A DNA stretch of 64,000 nucleotides. Source: Capsicum annuum (lineage: Eukaryota; Streptophyta; Magnoliopsida; Solanales; Solanaceae). The stretch spans positions 129,586,730 to 129,650,729 of the forward strand of contig NC_061118.1 of NCBI RefSeq assembly GCF_002878395.1. The letters are read 5' to 3'. Positions 14,293 to 27,854 of this stretch are shown here, in pieces (position 1 is the stretch's first letter; every line of letters begins with the position of its first letter). The notes beneath the pieces are model-generated. The model made no database searches, was not told where the DNA came from, and saw nothing but the letters and a program-made list of their open reading frames with translations. The translations under genes were made by a program, and so were the position numbers.

Positions 14293-17012
14293 TGTCATGA
14301 CCTAAGACTACCCCCTAGTCGTAACACGGTGCGTGGAATCACAAGTTATCCCAAGTTAACCCATGAACTGGCTTACTGTTGAGCAACTAATTTAATATGT
14401 TAATTAACTAGTTCTTCTATGCGAAAATATAATTATGACAAAATCTAGGAAGAATTATAATATTGATATAATTTAAAATCTAATAAAGCTAAAGAGAGAA
14501 CTGAATTTACATGATTGACTCTGACTGACATCTATGAAGCCTCTACTATACTAAATGTAGATAGCTGGGACATATCTCCATCTACTACTAATCAGTACAT
14601 ATCAGTAATAAAGTAAAGTACATGAACAACATCTGACTAAAGTCCCCAATATAAGAGAACTCATCACCTGCTGGCTAGAAACTGCAACTGTCTGGTCATG
14701 ATATATGGGCTACAAATGGTACCTACACTATGAAACAATGAATCCATACATACATATATATGGATCAGTACTTCATGAATGTACTGAGTAAGCTAGGATG
14801 AATGCAATAAGTAAAATTGATTTCACACGTAATCTTAAAACATGCATGCTAATTGTAAGTAGACTCACCAAAAGACTGAAATAAACTTAAATCTGAAGTA
14901 ACTTAAATCATGAGTAACAATCATAATCTGATAATCTAGTGAATCACTACACTTAGTTTCTTAAAACTTTACATTTATAATATAATTAGAACAGAAGCTT
15001 GAAAATAGTAAAACATGGGTATTGTTTGATTATTGGGTCTGGAACGACGGGATGGAAACCGACATAACTTAAGAAGCTGAATACGCAAATATACTAATCA
15101 TGAGTACATGAAAACTATGATATTTGATAATGCAAGATATGGCATATACATATTTCTAAAATAATCTATAAACTGAAATACTGAAATCTAATAACTGGAT
15201 AACTGATAATCTGTATGATTTGGTCGAGCAAATCAAAACTGAATTTATACAGAATACTACACTGAGACTGTGGGAGCTAGCTATAACCAACATGCCCTAA
15301 ATCTATTGTTGGGTTCCAAACTGTAACCCCAGTTGAAAGGGTGTTGATACCGTGCCACGGGTACTAACGTTAGCTGTGTGGATCCACTAATGTGATGTCA
15401 TGAAGGACAAGGCCGTCATGCCTAACTAAGGGGGGACCCCTCAAAGTTTACAGTGGTGCCGTAGGTCTGGAACTTAGGGACTTATACTAACGCCTCATGC
15501 CTACAAATGGGGGAGGCAAGTGCATCATGCCAAACTGACGAGGGAGACGCCATCCCTTTATTCACTCCGTTCTAAGTTTTACTCCTAATTGAAAGACACT
15601 GATTACTGGAATGAACTAATCTTAACTGAACCGACAAATGATTATCTTAAATGACTATATGATAATGCATATAGTTTATCAAAAACCATTTTGGAAATAC
15701 TGATACTATGTATATATCTAAATTTTGGGTGTTCATAACCCCCAGCACTGAATGAGAATAACAATAAGGACACATGAAAGCTTTGAAACCATAATGGGAA
15801 ATCATTATTCAAAATCCATCACTTTGGCATTTTAATTAAAAACATAAGAGTCATCAACTTGAACATGGGAATATGGTATACATATGAAAGCAAGATGAGT
15901 GGATGACTAAATTCATAAGTTGGAGTTTGAACATAAAATCAATGGAATAGGACATGGAAAGTTGCAACTCAAAGCATGAATAGATTAATTCACTTGAAAA
16001 TATTTGTAGACATGGAAAAGTTCATAATTTGATATTATAACATGAAATTCAATTGGATACGCCATGGAAATCGAAACTTAAAGCATGATATAACCTAACT
16101 TTTCCTGAAAACATCCTTGGACATGAATGTAGTCAAATTACTAATAAAATCATGATTTAAATTTATCTTGAACACATGATACTTCATAAAAAAAAATAGG
16201 AAAGTTCATATCTTTAATTCAAGAAAAGCTTTTTGGGCACCATAGGTATAAAGGGGACCCATGAATGAACTTTCACATACCTTAATAGATGATTTCTTGA
16301 AGTTTCTTGGGAATTTCATGAGGTTTATTGAACTTGGAATCTTAAATGCTTTGTGTTCTTGAATGAAAACCTTGAACTTTGTTTATGGGGGAAAGGGGAA
16401 GGTTTTTATGTGAGAAATTTTGATGAAGATGGGAAAAATAATGCCATTTTAGATACTATAAATTGTCTCTTGGACGTTTGGGGTTGAGGGAAAAGGACCA
16501 AAGTGCCCCTTGACCCTTATGAAGTTAAAAATTGCGTGGGAATGGACCAGGTGAAACCCCCTTTAGCCTGAGGGAGTAGATCCCATGACGCATACTCTTG
16601 TCCAGTGCTGTAAGTCCCATGGCACGGTCTTATCATTCGCCTTCACTGTCTTTCATGAAAATGGCTAAACTATTTTGCTTAGGAATCGAATTAAGTCAAA
16701 ATTGGTATCGTGGAAATCTGACTCAATTATCTATAATTTAGTGGGTCTTGAGCAGATAAATTCCACGTATATCAAATGTTATACACGTTCAAAATAGACC
16801 CTTAAAGAATCGAATACCAAACTTTGGATGAATTAAAGGCTCTTAGCTCAACTTCGCTCTAAGTGACTCATATGAACATTTTTCACCTTGAAAGAACTTA
16901 CACATTAGGATAATGATCATGACACATGAATTTAAATATAAATCATGGGATTAGAGTTTACACGCATAATAATGATGGTTCAAAGTCTAGCCCAAAAATG
17001 CGGGGTATTACA
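14293..17012 (-). repeat. LTR 2, shared by two array units
   Basis: 2720 bp, TGTCATGACC to ...GGGGTATTACA. A primer-site relic abuts the left end and a purine-tract relic (plus strand TTATCTCTCTTTTGG) abuts the right end. This one LTR therefore served as 5' LTR of the unit to its left and 3' LTR of the unit to its right. Confidence 0.85.
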
Positions 17013-19736
17013 TTATCTCTCTTTTGGAATCATTCGTCCTCAAATGAGACTTGTTAGACTAACATTACTAAGGCAACTGAGATCATATTCTGAAATGCAT
17101 GACTTAGAACATGACTGCATAATTGAGTCTGAGCATGATATATAAACTGAACTGATTTCATGAATACATGTAATGACATGAGAATGGCTATAAAGTTGAG
17201 ATAGAAATAAGAGAGTCAACTTATGAGTAACCATTACTTAAAGTTGGATATTGTTTCATGAAGAAAAGATGAAATGTGTAGGACATAAATACTCAGGGTA
17301 TTAAAATACATCTCCTCCTTGTGATATTTTGTCCCCCAAATAAAACTAACTTGTATGAAATACTAAGGAAAAACTGAGATGATGCACGGGACACTTACGA
17401 ACTTAATCATGACTGAATATCTAGAATCTGAAATTGATGCACGATGATGCAAACAAACTAACACTTAGAATATGCATATTCATGAGACTCTGGATAATAT
17501 GATTTGATAGAAAGATGGAAAATCATAGGAACTTGTCTGCCTGACTACTAGACTGGGTTTCTGGCTATTCGAACTGAATCATACAAAAATATTACACTCA
17601 ACTATACATTCCACTTCAAAACTGAACTTCATTTGAGGTTACTTAAAATATTCACATGGGTTATCTTCATATGGGCACTGATAACTCTATCTACTAAAGT
17701 CTGAGCTGAACTGAATTCTCTCACTATAATTAAGCCTACTCAAATCTACAAAGTGCATAGATAACACTGTTATACTAGTCTGAATCATGAATTCAATACC
17801 TATATGTTTTCACCACTTCTCATATCAAGAATAATTCTTCTTACCACTTCCATAACTAAATTCAACCCCTTACTAGAAATTCACTGACGTACAATGCATT
17901 CATCCACTTATACACTAACATAACATTCAAGCCTCTCTTCATAACCACGCATGAAATTTTAGGGAAAAAAAAACAAAATCATCTATCTCATATTCTCTAA
18001 ACCCCTATCAATAACAACTTTCTTCCACTATTCTTAAGAAGACACACATGGAATTCTCAACTAACCAAGACATATACAAAAAGATTAACCTCAATCTTTC
18101 TTCAACCCTGTAGGCTTAGATACAACAAGCATGCTATAATCTTTTCTTTAACAAGGAACATTTACTCTCTCCCATCTAAACAATTACTCATCACCACTAT
18201 CATTACATAAGGAGATGTCACAGAAAGGTTAGAACATAAGGACCTAAAACATGAAACAATACTATGCATAACATATACACTTAATTGAGGCCTGAGGAAT
18301 AGAGTATCAAAAGCATGAATTCATTAAAGAGAGCTAAACTGGGGACATACATGATATAATCTAAATTTCGTTGATCATTAAGAGTGTACCATAAGTATCT
18401 GGAGCTTAACATTTTGTAAAGCATGAGTACAAGAGTCATGAGCTGCATGACTTGAGTTTGGAGTTTATAAATTCATGGAATATGATTCGTACAGCTGAAC
18501 AAATTAGAACTCCTAATACTAAGGACTAAAAGTGTACATGATTCTATGGAAAGTGCGAAAATATGAGTTGTGATCATGGAACTAGCATGAAAGGCATAAG
18601 TAGATATCGTGATAACTGAAGTACAACTACTGAAATAAGAATGGGTTGGTCATTTTCCTCCATAGTGTTGTTATACAACACACTAGCATCACTGTTAGAA
18701 TATGAGAGCCTAACTTGGTTACTTGTTCTATCATATCCTCCTTAGCTTTAAGCCATAACCCTAAGTCAATAGGCTCCTTTCATAAATTCTAAACTGAACT
18801 GCAACCACTTTAATTTAGAGCCTATGATATAATAATACACATAAAGACTAAACTCACCTTGAAAGACTACACCTGAAAGTGTAAAACCCACTGTTATTAC
18901 TTTTGTCTGAGATACAACTCTTAACTTATTATAGCCCCAATATTCAATGATTCATATTTTGACTCTAACACTTAACATGGATATTCCCAAATCTTTAATG
19001 AACCATACTAACTTCCATCATAGCCTACTAATATCATACCCATAAATGTATATTTTCCCTAAACCATGGGAATTACCAATACACCAACATACCCTACATC
19101 AACAACATATAATTTTGAATTAACATACATAATCTCAAACCAATAAACTTAAATTCTTGCATACACTGTTTCAAGCCTACTGATTCCCCTTCATAAACTA
19201 GCCCCATAGATGCATACTCTACTAAATCAAGATCAACACTATCCTCACTTTACTACTGCTAAACTTCTGGGTTCATATTTCTAACTCTAGATCATATGCT
19301 ATCATAGAATACTGATAAGGGATTTAAAATGACATTTGACTTTGACTTAGTGCACGGTTTCATGAACATGAATGAATTCATTCAAATTTCTGAACTTAAA
19401 AGCACTGATGGGATACTAATCCTGTGTGCAATCCCATAACTATCTGTAGGGACTGTTTGAGAAAGCTCCGTCTGTAGGAATTTGAGCTTTACTATTTCTA
19501 TTACATTAAAAATAAGGCAGAGTTGACATGAATGGAGCAAGATGAGGATCTGTATAAATTCGTTAGAGAACACATCTACTGCATGATCTAAGACTTGAAA
19601 GAGGGGATACATTTCCAAAATACCCTGTAAACTCTCGAATTAAGTATAAATGTCTCCGTACTATTCTGCAAGACTCTACTATACACGGCTTCATAGATAC
19701 CATAGGACACTTAAACTTTGGTTTTGATACCATATT
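17013..19736 (-). mobile_element. Internal region D, complete and non-coding
   Basis: 2.72 kb, the only unbroken internal region of the array and so the best reference. It is colinear with 2232-3545 plus 12939-14292. No long frame or retroelement domain is seen on either strand. The primer-site relic reads GATACCATATT at 19726-19736. Confidence 0.8.
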
Positions 19737-21635
19737 TGTTATAACCCAAGACTACCCCCCAGTCATAACACGGTGCATGGAACCACAAGTGATCCCAAGC
19801 TAACCCATGAACTGGCATAATGTTGAGCAACTAATTTAATATGTTAAATAACTAGTTATGATTGCAAAAATATAATCATGATAAAATCTGGGAAGAATTA
19901 TAATACTAATACAATTTATAATCTAATAAAGATGAAGACAGAATTGAATTTACATGACTGACTCTAACTGACATCGATGAAGCCTCTACTATACTGACTA
20001 TCGATAGATGGTACATGCCTCCAACTACCACTAATCAAAATATATGAGTAATAAAGTAAAGTACATACACGATATCTGACTGAAGTCCCCGATATCAGAG
20101 AACTTATCACTTACTGCCTGGAAACTACAACTGTCTGGTCATGATGTGTGGGCTACAACTGGTACCTACATTATGAAACAATGTATCCACACAAATGTAT
20201 ATATGAATTAGTACTTCTTGAATGTACAGAGTAAGCGGGGGTGAATGCAATAAGTAAAATTAATTTCACACGTAATCTTAAAACATGCATGGTAAGTGTA
20301 AGTAGACTCACCCAGAGAGTGAAATAAACTGAAATATGAAGTAACTTAAATCATGAGTAACAAATATATTCCTATAAGCTAGTGAATCATTACACTTAGT
20401 TTCTTAAAGATTTACTTTTATAATATAAGTAGAACTGAAGCTGGAAAATAGTAAAACATGGGTACTGTATGATTACTGGGTTTGGAACAACGAGATGAAA
20501 ACCGACATAACTTAAGGATATGTATACACAAATATACTGAGCATGAATACATGAAAACTATGATATATGAAAATTCCAGACCAAGCATATACATATTTCT
20601 ATAATAATCTGTAAACTAAAATACTGAAATCTGAAAACTGGATAACTGATAATCTGTATGCTTTGGTCAAGCAGACCTGAACTGAATCTGTATTGAATAC
20701 TTTACTGAGATTGTGGGAGCTAGCTATAATCAACATGCCCCAAATCTATTTTTGGGGTCCAAACTTTAACCCCAGTTGAAAAGGTGTTAGTACCATGCCA
20801 CGAATACTAACGTTAGCTGTGTGGATCCACTAATCTAATGTTCTGAAGGAATAGGCTGTCATGCCTAACTGACGGGGGACCCCTCAAGGTCTACGGTGGC
20901 GCCGTTGGTTTAGAACTTAGGGACTTCTACTAACGTCTCAAGCCTACTAATGGGGGAGGAAAGGGCCTCATGCCTCACTATCTGGGGAGACTTCATCCTT
21001 TGTTCACTCAATGTTAACTTTTACTCCCAACTGAAAGACACTAATTACTAAACTGAACTGATCTTAACTGAATTGAAAATTGATCATCTTAACTAACTGA
21101 ATGATAATTCTTATGGTTTATCTAAAACTATTCTGGAAATTTAAAACTATATAAACATCTAAAATTTGGGTATTCATAACCCCCAGCACTGAATAGCAAT
21201 AACAATAAAGACACATGAAAGCTTTGAAACCATAATGGGAAATTATTATTCAAAATCCATCACTTTGGCATTTCATCAAACACATAAGAGTCATGAACTT
21301 GAACATGGGAAAATGGTATACATGTGAAAGAAACATAAATGCATAACTAATTTCATAAGTTGGAAGTTTAACATGAAATCAATGGAATAGGACATGTAAA
21401 GTTGCAACTTAAAGCATGAATAGATTAATTCACTTGAAAACACTTGTAGACATGGAAAAATTCATAATTTGATATTATAACATGAAACTCAACTTAATAC
21501 GCCATAGGAATCGAAACTTAAAGAATGAGATAACCTAAATTTTCATGAAAATATCCTTGGACATGAATTTAGTCAAACTACTAAGGAAATCATGATATAA
21601 ATTCATCTTGAACACATGATACTCCATAAACAAAT
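19737..21635 (-). repeat. LTR 3, truncated
   Basis: It starts TGTTATAACC and follows LTR 4 base for base in layout up to CAAATGGGA at 21631-21639. It then jumps into internal sequence (TTCATACTAGGAACTGGAAG). About 800 bp of LTR end are missing compared with 24760-25558. Confidence 0.85.
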
Positions 21636-22849
21636 GGGATTCATACTAGGAACTGGAAGTGAACACGATTTTATGGAAAGTGCATAAATATAAGTTGTGA
21701 TCATGGAACTGACATGTAAGGCATGAGTACATATCGTGATAACTGAAGTACAAATACTGAACTAAGAATGGGTCAGGCATTTACCTTCCTAGTGTTGTTC
21801 TATAACACACTAGCATCACTGGTAGAATCTGAGAGCCTGACTTGGTTACTTGTTCTATCAAATCCCCCTTAGCTTTATCCATCACCCTAAGTCTATAAGG
21901 TCATTTCATAAACCCTAAATTGAACTGTAACCACTTTACTCTAGAGCCTAAGATATAACAATACATATCAAGACTAAACGCATCCTGAAAGGATATACCT
22001 GAAAGTGTAAAAACCAATGTTATTACTTCCTTCTCAGATACAACTCTTAACTTTTTATAGCTCCAATCTTCAAAGATTCACATTTTGATTCTAATACTTA
22101 AAATGGATATTCCCAAACATTTAATGATCCATACTAACTTACATCATAGCCTACTAATATCATACCTCTAAACTTATATTTTTCCTAAACCATGGGAATT
22201 ACCATTACACCAACATACCCTACATCAACAACTCATAATTTTAAATTAACATACATAATCTCGAACCAATAAACTTAAATTCTTGCATACACTATTTCAA
22301 ACCTACTGATTCCCTTTTATAAAACTAGCCCCATGGATACATAATCTACTAAATCAAGATCAACACTATCCTTACTTTACTACTACTAAACTTCTGGGTT
22401 TATGCTTCTAACTCTAGATCATATGTTATAATAGGATACCAAAAAAGAAATCTAAAAGCACATCTGACTTTATCTTAGTGCATGGTTTTCATGAACATGA
22501 ATGGAGTCCTTCAAACTTTAGAACTTAAAAGCATTAATGGGATACTTTCGAGCCTATGTGCAATCCCATAACTATCTATGGGGTCTGTAGTAATTTGAGT
22601 TTCACTATTTCTATTACCTTAAAATAAGGCAGAGTTGACATTAATAGAGCAATATGAGGATCTGTATAAATTTCTTAGTGAACACTTCTACTGCATGATC
22701 TGAGACGTAAAAGAAGGGAAATATTTTCTAATTGCCCTGTAGGCTCTTGAAGAAAAGTACAGATGTTTCTGTACTGTTCCACAAGACTCTACTAGACACG
22801 ACTTTATAGGCATCCTAGGAAACTTGAACTTTGGCTTTCATACAAAGTT
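21636..22849 (-). mobile_element. Internal region E, lacking its PPT-side half
   Basis: Homologous to about 18510-19736 only. Roughly the first 1.49 kb, including the purine tract, was lost with the end of LTR 3. It ends next to LTR 4 at a decayed primer site (CATACAAAG near 22839). No coding sequence is seen. Confidence 0.8.
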
Positions 22850-25558
22850 TGTCACGACCCGAGACTACCCCCTAGTCATAACATGGTGCTTAAAAATACA
22901 AGTAATCCCAAGCTAACCCATGAACTGGTATACCGTTGAGCAACTGATTTAATATGTTAAATAACTGGTTCTTCCGTGCAAAAATATAATCATAACAAAA
23001 TCTGTGAAAAATTATAATACTAATATAATTTACAATATGATAAAACTGAAGAGAGAACTAAATTTACATGACTCACTCTGATTGACATCTATGAAGCCTT
23101 TACTGTACTGACTATAGATATCTAGGACATGCCTTCAGCTACCTTTAATTAATAAATATGAGTAACAAAGTAAAGTACATAAACAACATCTGGCTGAAGT
23201 CCCTGAAATAGAAAAAATAATCACCTGCTGGCTGGAAACTGCAATTGTCTGGTCATGATGTGTGGGCTACAACTGGTACCTACATTATGAAATAATGTAG
23301 CCACACAGACGTATATTGATTCAGTACTTCTGTAATATACTGAGTAAGCGAGAGTGAATGAAATAAGTAAAACTAATTTCATACGCAATCTTAAAATATG
23401 CATGCTAAGTTATAGTAGCTCACCAAGAGACAGAAATAAATTGAAATCTGAAATAGCTTAAATCATGAGTAACAAACATAATCTGATAAGCTGGTGAATC
23501 ACTACAATTAGTTTCTTAAAACTTTACTATTATAATATAAGTAGAACTAAAGCTGGAATACAGTAAAACATGGGTACTATATGATCACGAAGTCTGGAAC
23601 TACAGAATTGAAACCAACATAACTCAAGGATCTGAATACCTAAATATACTGAGCATGAGTACATGAAAACTGTTATATTTGAGAATGCATGACCAATCGT
23701 ATACATATTTTTAAAGTAATCTGTAAACTAAACTACTGAAATCTGATAACTGGATAACTGATAATCTATATGTTTTGGTCAAGCAAACCTGAAATGAATC
23801 TGTACCGAATACTGTACTGAGACTGTGGGAGCTAGATATAACCTACATGCACCAAATCTATTATTGGGGTCCAACCTGTAACCCCAATTAGAAGGGTGTT
23901 ATTACCGTGTCATGGGTACTATTGCTGACTGTGTGGATCCACTAATCTGATGTCACGAAGGACTAAGGTGTCATGTCTAACTGAAAAGGGACCCCTCAAA
24001 GTCTACAATGGCGCCATAGGTATGGAACTTAGGTATTTCTACTAACGTCTCATGCCTAGTGACGGGGGAGGCAAGTGCCTCATGTCTAACTGAGGGGGAG
24101 ACACCATCCCTATGTTTACTCGGTGCTAAGTTTTACTCCCAACTGAAAGACACCGATTACTGGACTGAACAGATCTTAACTGAACCGACAACTAATCATA
24201 ATAACTGACTGAATGATAATGCTTATAATTTATCTGAAATCATTCTGTAAATATTGAAACTATGTAAACATCTAAATTTTGGGTATTCATAACCCCCAGC
24301 ACTGAATGGGAATAACAATAAGGACACATGAACGCTTTGAAACCATAATAGAAAATCATTATTCAAAATCCATCACTTTAGCATATCATCAAACACATAA
24401 GAGTCATAAACTTGAACATAGGAATATGGTATTCATGTGAAAGCAACATGAGTGCATGACTAACTTCATAAGTTGGGGGTTTAACATGAAATTAGTGGAA
24501 TAGGACATAGACACTTGCAACTCAAAGAATGAATAGATTAATTCACTTGAAAACACTTGTAGCCATGGCAAAGTTCATAATTTAATATTATAATATGAAA
24601 TTCAATTGGATACGTTATGGGAATCGAAACTTAAAGCATGAGATAACTTAACTTTTCATAAAAACATCCTTGGACATAAATTTAGTCAAATTACTAAGGA
24701 AATCATGATTTAAATTCATCTTAACATATAATACTTCATAAACAAATGGGAAAGTTCATATCTTTAATTCAAGAAAAGCTTTTTGGGCTCCATGGGTGAA
24801 AGGGGACCCATGGATGAACTCCCACATACCTTAATAGATGATTTCTTGAAGATTCTTAGGACTTTCTTGAGGTTTCTTGAACTTGGAATCTTGAATTCTT
24901 TGTGTTCTTAAGAGAAAATCTTGAACTTTATTTTGGGGAAAAGGGGAGATTTTTTACGTAAGAAATTTTGAGAAATATGGTCAAATAATGCCCTTTTGGA
25001 TGTTATAAATTGTCTCTTGGACATTTGGGTTAAGGGGAAAGGACCAAAGTTCCCCTTGACCCTTAAGAAGTTGAAAACAACGTGGGAATGGACTAGGAGG
25101 CGCCCCCTTTAGCTCGTGGGAGTAGAACCCGCAACGCATGCTCCTGTATGGCGCTGTAAGCCCCATGGCGTGGGCTTATCACATGCCCTCACTGCCTCTC
25201 ATGAAAATATTTATAACTTTTTGTTCGGGTATTGGATTAAGGCAAAATTGATATCGTTGGAAAGCTGATTCAATTATCTACAGTTTAGTAGGGCTTGATA
25301 TGAAAAATTACACGTATATCAAAATATACACGTTCAAAGTAGACCTTTGTAGAACTGAATACAAAACTTTGGACGAATCAAAGGCTCTTACCTCAACTTC
25401 ACTCTAAGTGATTCCTATGAATATTTTTCACTTTGAAAGCACTTCACACACTAGCATAATGATCATTACATATGAATTGAAATATAAATCATGGGATTAG
25501 AGTTTATGCGTGTAGGAACAACGATTCAAAGTCTAACCCAAAAATGCGGGGTGTTACA
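22850..25558 (-). repeat. LTR 4, right end of the array
   Basis: 2709 bp, TGTCACGACCC to ...GGGTGTTACA. It is followed by unrelated AT-rich DNA (ATAATTTATAC), so this is the outer edge of the array. If the target duplication survives, ATAAT should be found beside the left outer LTR, outside this window. Confidence 0.85.
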
Positions 25559-26110
25559 ATAATTTATACAATAATTGTACAGTTTTTTTTTACACATTTT
25601 ATACAATAATTATATAATTTTTATACACTTTCTATAAATTTTTTTATATATATACTCTATAAATATACATATTTGATAGAACTATATAATTTCTATACAT
25701 ATATATTATATAGATACATATTCTATATAACAATTATACCTTTTTTATACAGTTATGTTTGATTATTATTTTTAAACAACAAAATAAAACATAATATTTT
25801 TTTCAGTTAAAAAATTTATAGCAAAAACTAAAATATTTTTAGAAAAGGGCCGAATGTCCCAAGTTGGAAAAGGTTGCTCTATTTTTTATGAAATGTATTA
25901 GTATTATATATGAATTGTATCAATATAGTATATACACTGTATATGAACTACATGAGCCAAAATGACCCAAAATAAGAAATGATTACAAAGAGGAAATTAA
26001 CTAGTCATCTGGCTATTTTTTGGCAAAACGTCAAACACTGACCATTTGTTTATAAATAGTCAATGGGTGTCCTTTTCCCTTAAAAAATTATGTGGGATTA
26101 ACAACAATAA
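25559..26110. repeat. AT-rich spacer with copy 1 of a dispersed repeat
   Basis: 25559-25837 is simple AT-rich sequence built from variants of 'tatacaattatt'. About 25838-26080 is copy 1 of a repeat also found at 26655-26938 and partly at 28100-28206. It runs from a 'cgaatgtcccaagttg' block to 'atgggtgtccttttccc'. No gene is visible. Confidence 0.6.
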
Positions 26111-26654
26111 CAATATTTTAGTGGTTCCTTATCCTTCCTTATTTTTCTCTCTTTATCTCTTTTATATTTCTAACCTTTTTCTCTCTCTTTTTTTTGTTCT
26201 TAGTTTTTTTCGTCTTCTTTTTTTATCATTTTGGTTGTGTTTTCTATTTTAATTTTTTTTTCTATTCCATTTTTTTCTTTTCACTTTTTCTCTCTTTCTT
26301 CTATTTCTCTTGTTTTTTTTTTGTTCCTTTTCATTTTTTTCTTTATTGATTTTTTCTTTTACATTTTTTTTATTTTTTTCTTTCTCATATTTGTATTTTT
26401 ATTTCCCTATTTTAGTTTTTCTTCTTCTATTTTTTTTTATGTTTCTGTCTTTTCGCTTTTATTTTTTACTTTTTTATTTCTAGCTTCTATTTCTCTTTCT
26501 TTTCTTTTTTTTTCCTTTTTCACTTCTTTTCTTTTAGTTTTTTAATTTTTTTCATTATTTTACTCTTCTATCTCTAGCTTTTATTTTTCTTTCTAGTTTT
26601 TTTCTTTTTCTATTTTTTTGTATTTTTTCTTTCACATTTCTTTTCCTTTTTTCG
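26111..26654. repeat. Long polypyrimidine tract
   Basis: About 540 bases are almost all T and C on the plus strand, with TTTTTCTTT and TTTATTT motifs. Plus-strand frames at 26046-26545 encode only Phe/Ser/Leu-rich low-complexity peptide and are not treated as genes. It lies between two copies of the dispersed repeat and may be part of the same unit. Confidence 0.8.
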
Positions 26655-26938
26655 TTAAAAAATTTGTAGAAAAAAAAATTAAAATATTTTTAGACAAGTA
26701 CCGAATCGCCCAAGTTGAAAAGGATTGCTCTATTTTTTTTAAGAACTATATCAGTATTTTATATGTACTGTATCAATCTAGTATATAAATTATATTTGAA
26801 CTATATGAACCAAAATGATCTAAATTAAAAAACTGACTATAAAGCGGAAATTAAATAATGGCTGATTATGTTTTGGTAAAATGTCAAAACACTGACCACT
26901 TGTTTTAAAAATGGTCGTGGTATCCTTTTCCCATATAA
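26655..26938. repeat. Dispersed repeat, copy 2
   Basis: It matches 25838-26080 closely in order: 'aaatatttttaga' then 'ccgaatcgcccaagttg', 'tgtatcaatctagtata', 'ccaaaatgat', 'gtcaaaacactgaccac' and finally 'ccttttccc'. The family is not identified, and no terminal inverted repeat or target duplication could be fixed. Confidence 0.65.
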
Positions 26939-27854
26939 TTTCCGGAAACCAAATACAAGCAAACCTCTGCAATACAGAGCCCAATATAATTTCCCGGGCC
27001 CAGAAACATGAGAGCTCAAAACTTGTGCTATATCAAAATTTTCATATAACTATTCCTTACATAGATGTCCTCTGGATTTGCATTTGTTTTTGCAATTGCT
27101 GGGGAGGATTAGTTATGTGCTGAACATTCTTTTTAAAACTTCATGTGAACATTTTTTAAAAGGAAATAACACTTCATTCTAAAATAATTCCACCATAATA
27201 GCCACCCAAAACTAATTACCTATAATTAACCACTAAAGTAATTCCTATTTTTAGCCATTGCAGTACTACACGGATCCAGTGCATGGATATGTATTTTTTT
27301 CCAAAAAGGATGTTTGCGCTATCTGCAAACTGGAGATATAAGTTGTGCTTGAGACCCACCAAAAGGGATCCAAATTCGACAATGAATGATGATTCTACGA
27401 GTCTGCACCTTCTGGATCTCTGACCCGTGTTCCCCGTCAAATCTATTCATACTTCATGTTTGATAACTCATGTTCTCCAAGTTACTGCTTTTTAGCTAAG
27501 TTGTTCAGACTCTCCTAAAATATTGTGCATCTGTTTCTGATTCTTCAAAAATATATTATTTTTGGAGAATTCGACACGCATCTGTAGACATCACGAGAAA
27601 TGCACTGGATATATATTTGTTTTGCTTAGTTTTACTTATTTATAAAATAAAATACAATACCATATATTTTTAATAAAATACAATTGTTAAATATATATAT
27701 TGATATATAATAACGATACAGTTTCTATATATATACATATTCTTTATAATAATTATAACATTTTTATACACATTCTATATAATTTTTAATTACAATTATT
27801 ATTTAGATACATATTTTATACAACTCTATATAGTTTTTACATGCATTCTAAAAA
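26939..27854. other. Gene-free AT-rich stretch
   Basis: No coding sequence, RNA gene or recognised element is seen. The short frames here are low complexity or chance. From about 27590 the sequence becomes the same 'tatacatattctatataa' type seen at 25559-25837, leading into copy 3 of the repeat. This suggests the three copies share long AT-rich flanks. Confidence 0.5.

Larger units (their letters stand above)
1..25558 (-). mobile_element. Tandem array of non-coding LTR retrotransposons (LARD-like)
   Basis: Four long direct repeats of about 2.7 kb (1-2231, 14293-17012, 19737-21635, 22850-25558) alternate with three related internal regions. Each LTR left end is preceded by a relic of the reverse complement of a TGGTATCAGAGC-type primer site. 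Where the LTR right end survives inside the array, it is followed by the reverse complement of a purine tract. The elements therefore read on the minus strand, and adjacent elements share an LTR. No gag or pol similarity is visible in any internal part, so the family looks non-autonomous. The array continues beyond the left edge of the window. A multi-LTR array of this kind is usually explained by unequal recombination between LTRs; that is inference. Confidence 0.85.

Noticed and set aside
1..25558. Possible segmental duplication of a gene-bearing region, or CRISPR-like spaced repeats
   Set aside because: Repeat units are kilobases long with TG...CA ends, PBS and PPT relics, so they are LTR elements.
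26231..26545. 104-residue Phe/Ser-rich frame, membrane-like in appearance
   Set aside because: It is a translation of the polypyrimidine tract; composition alone explains it.
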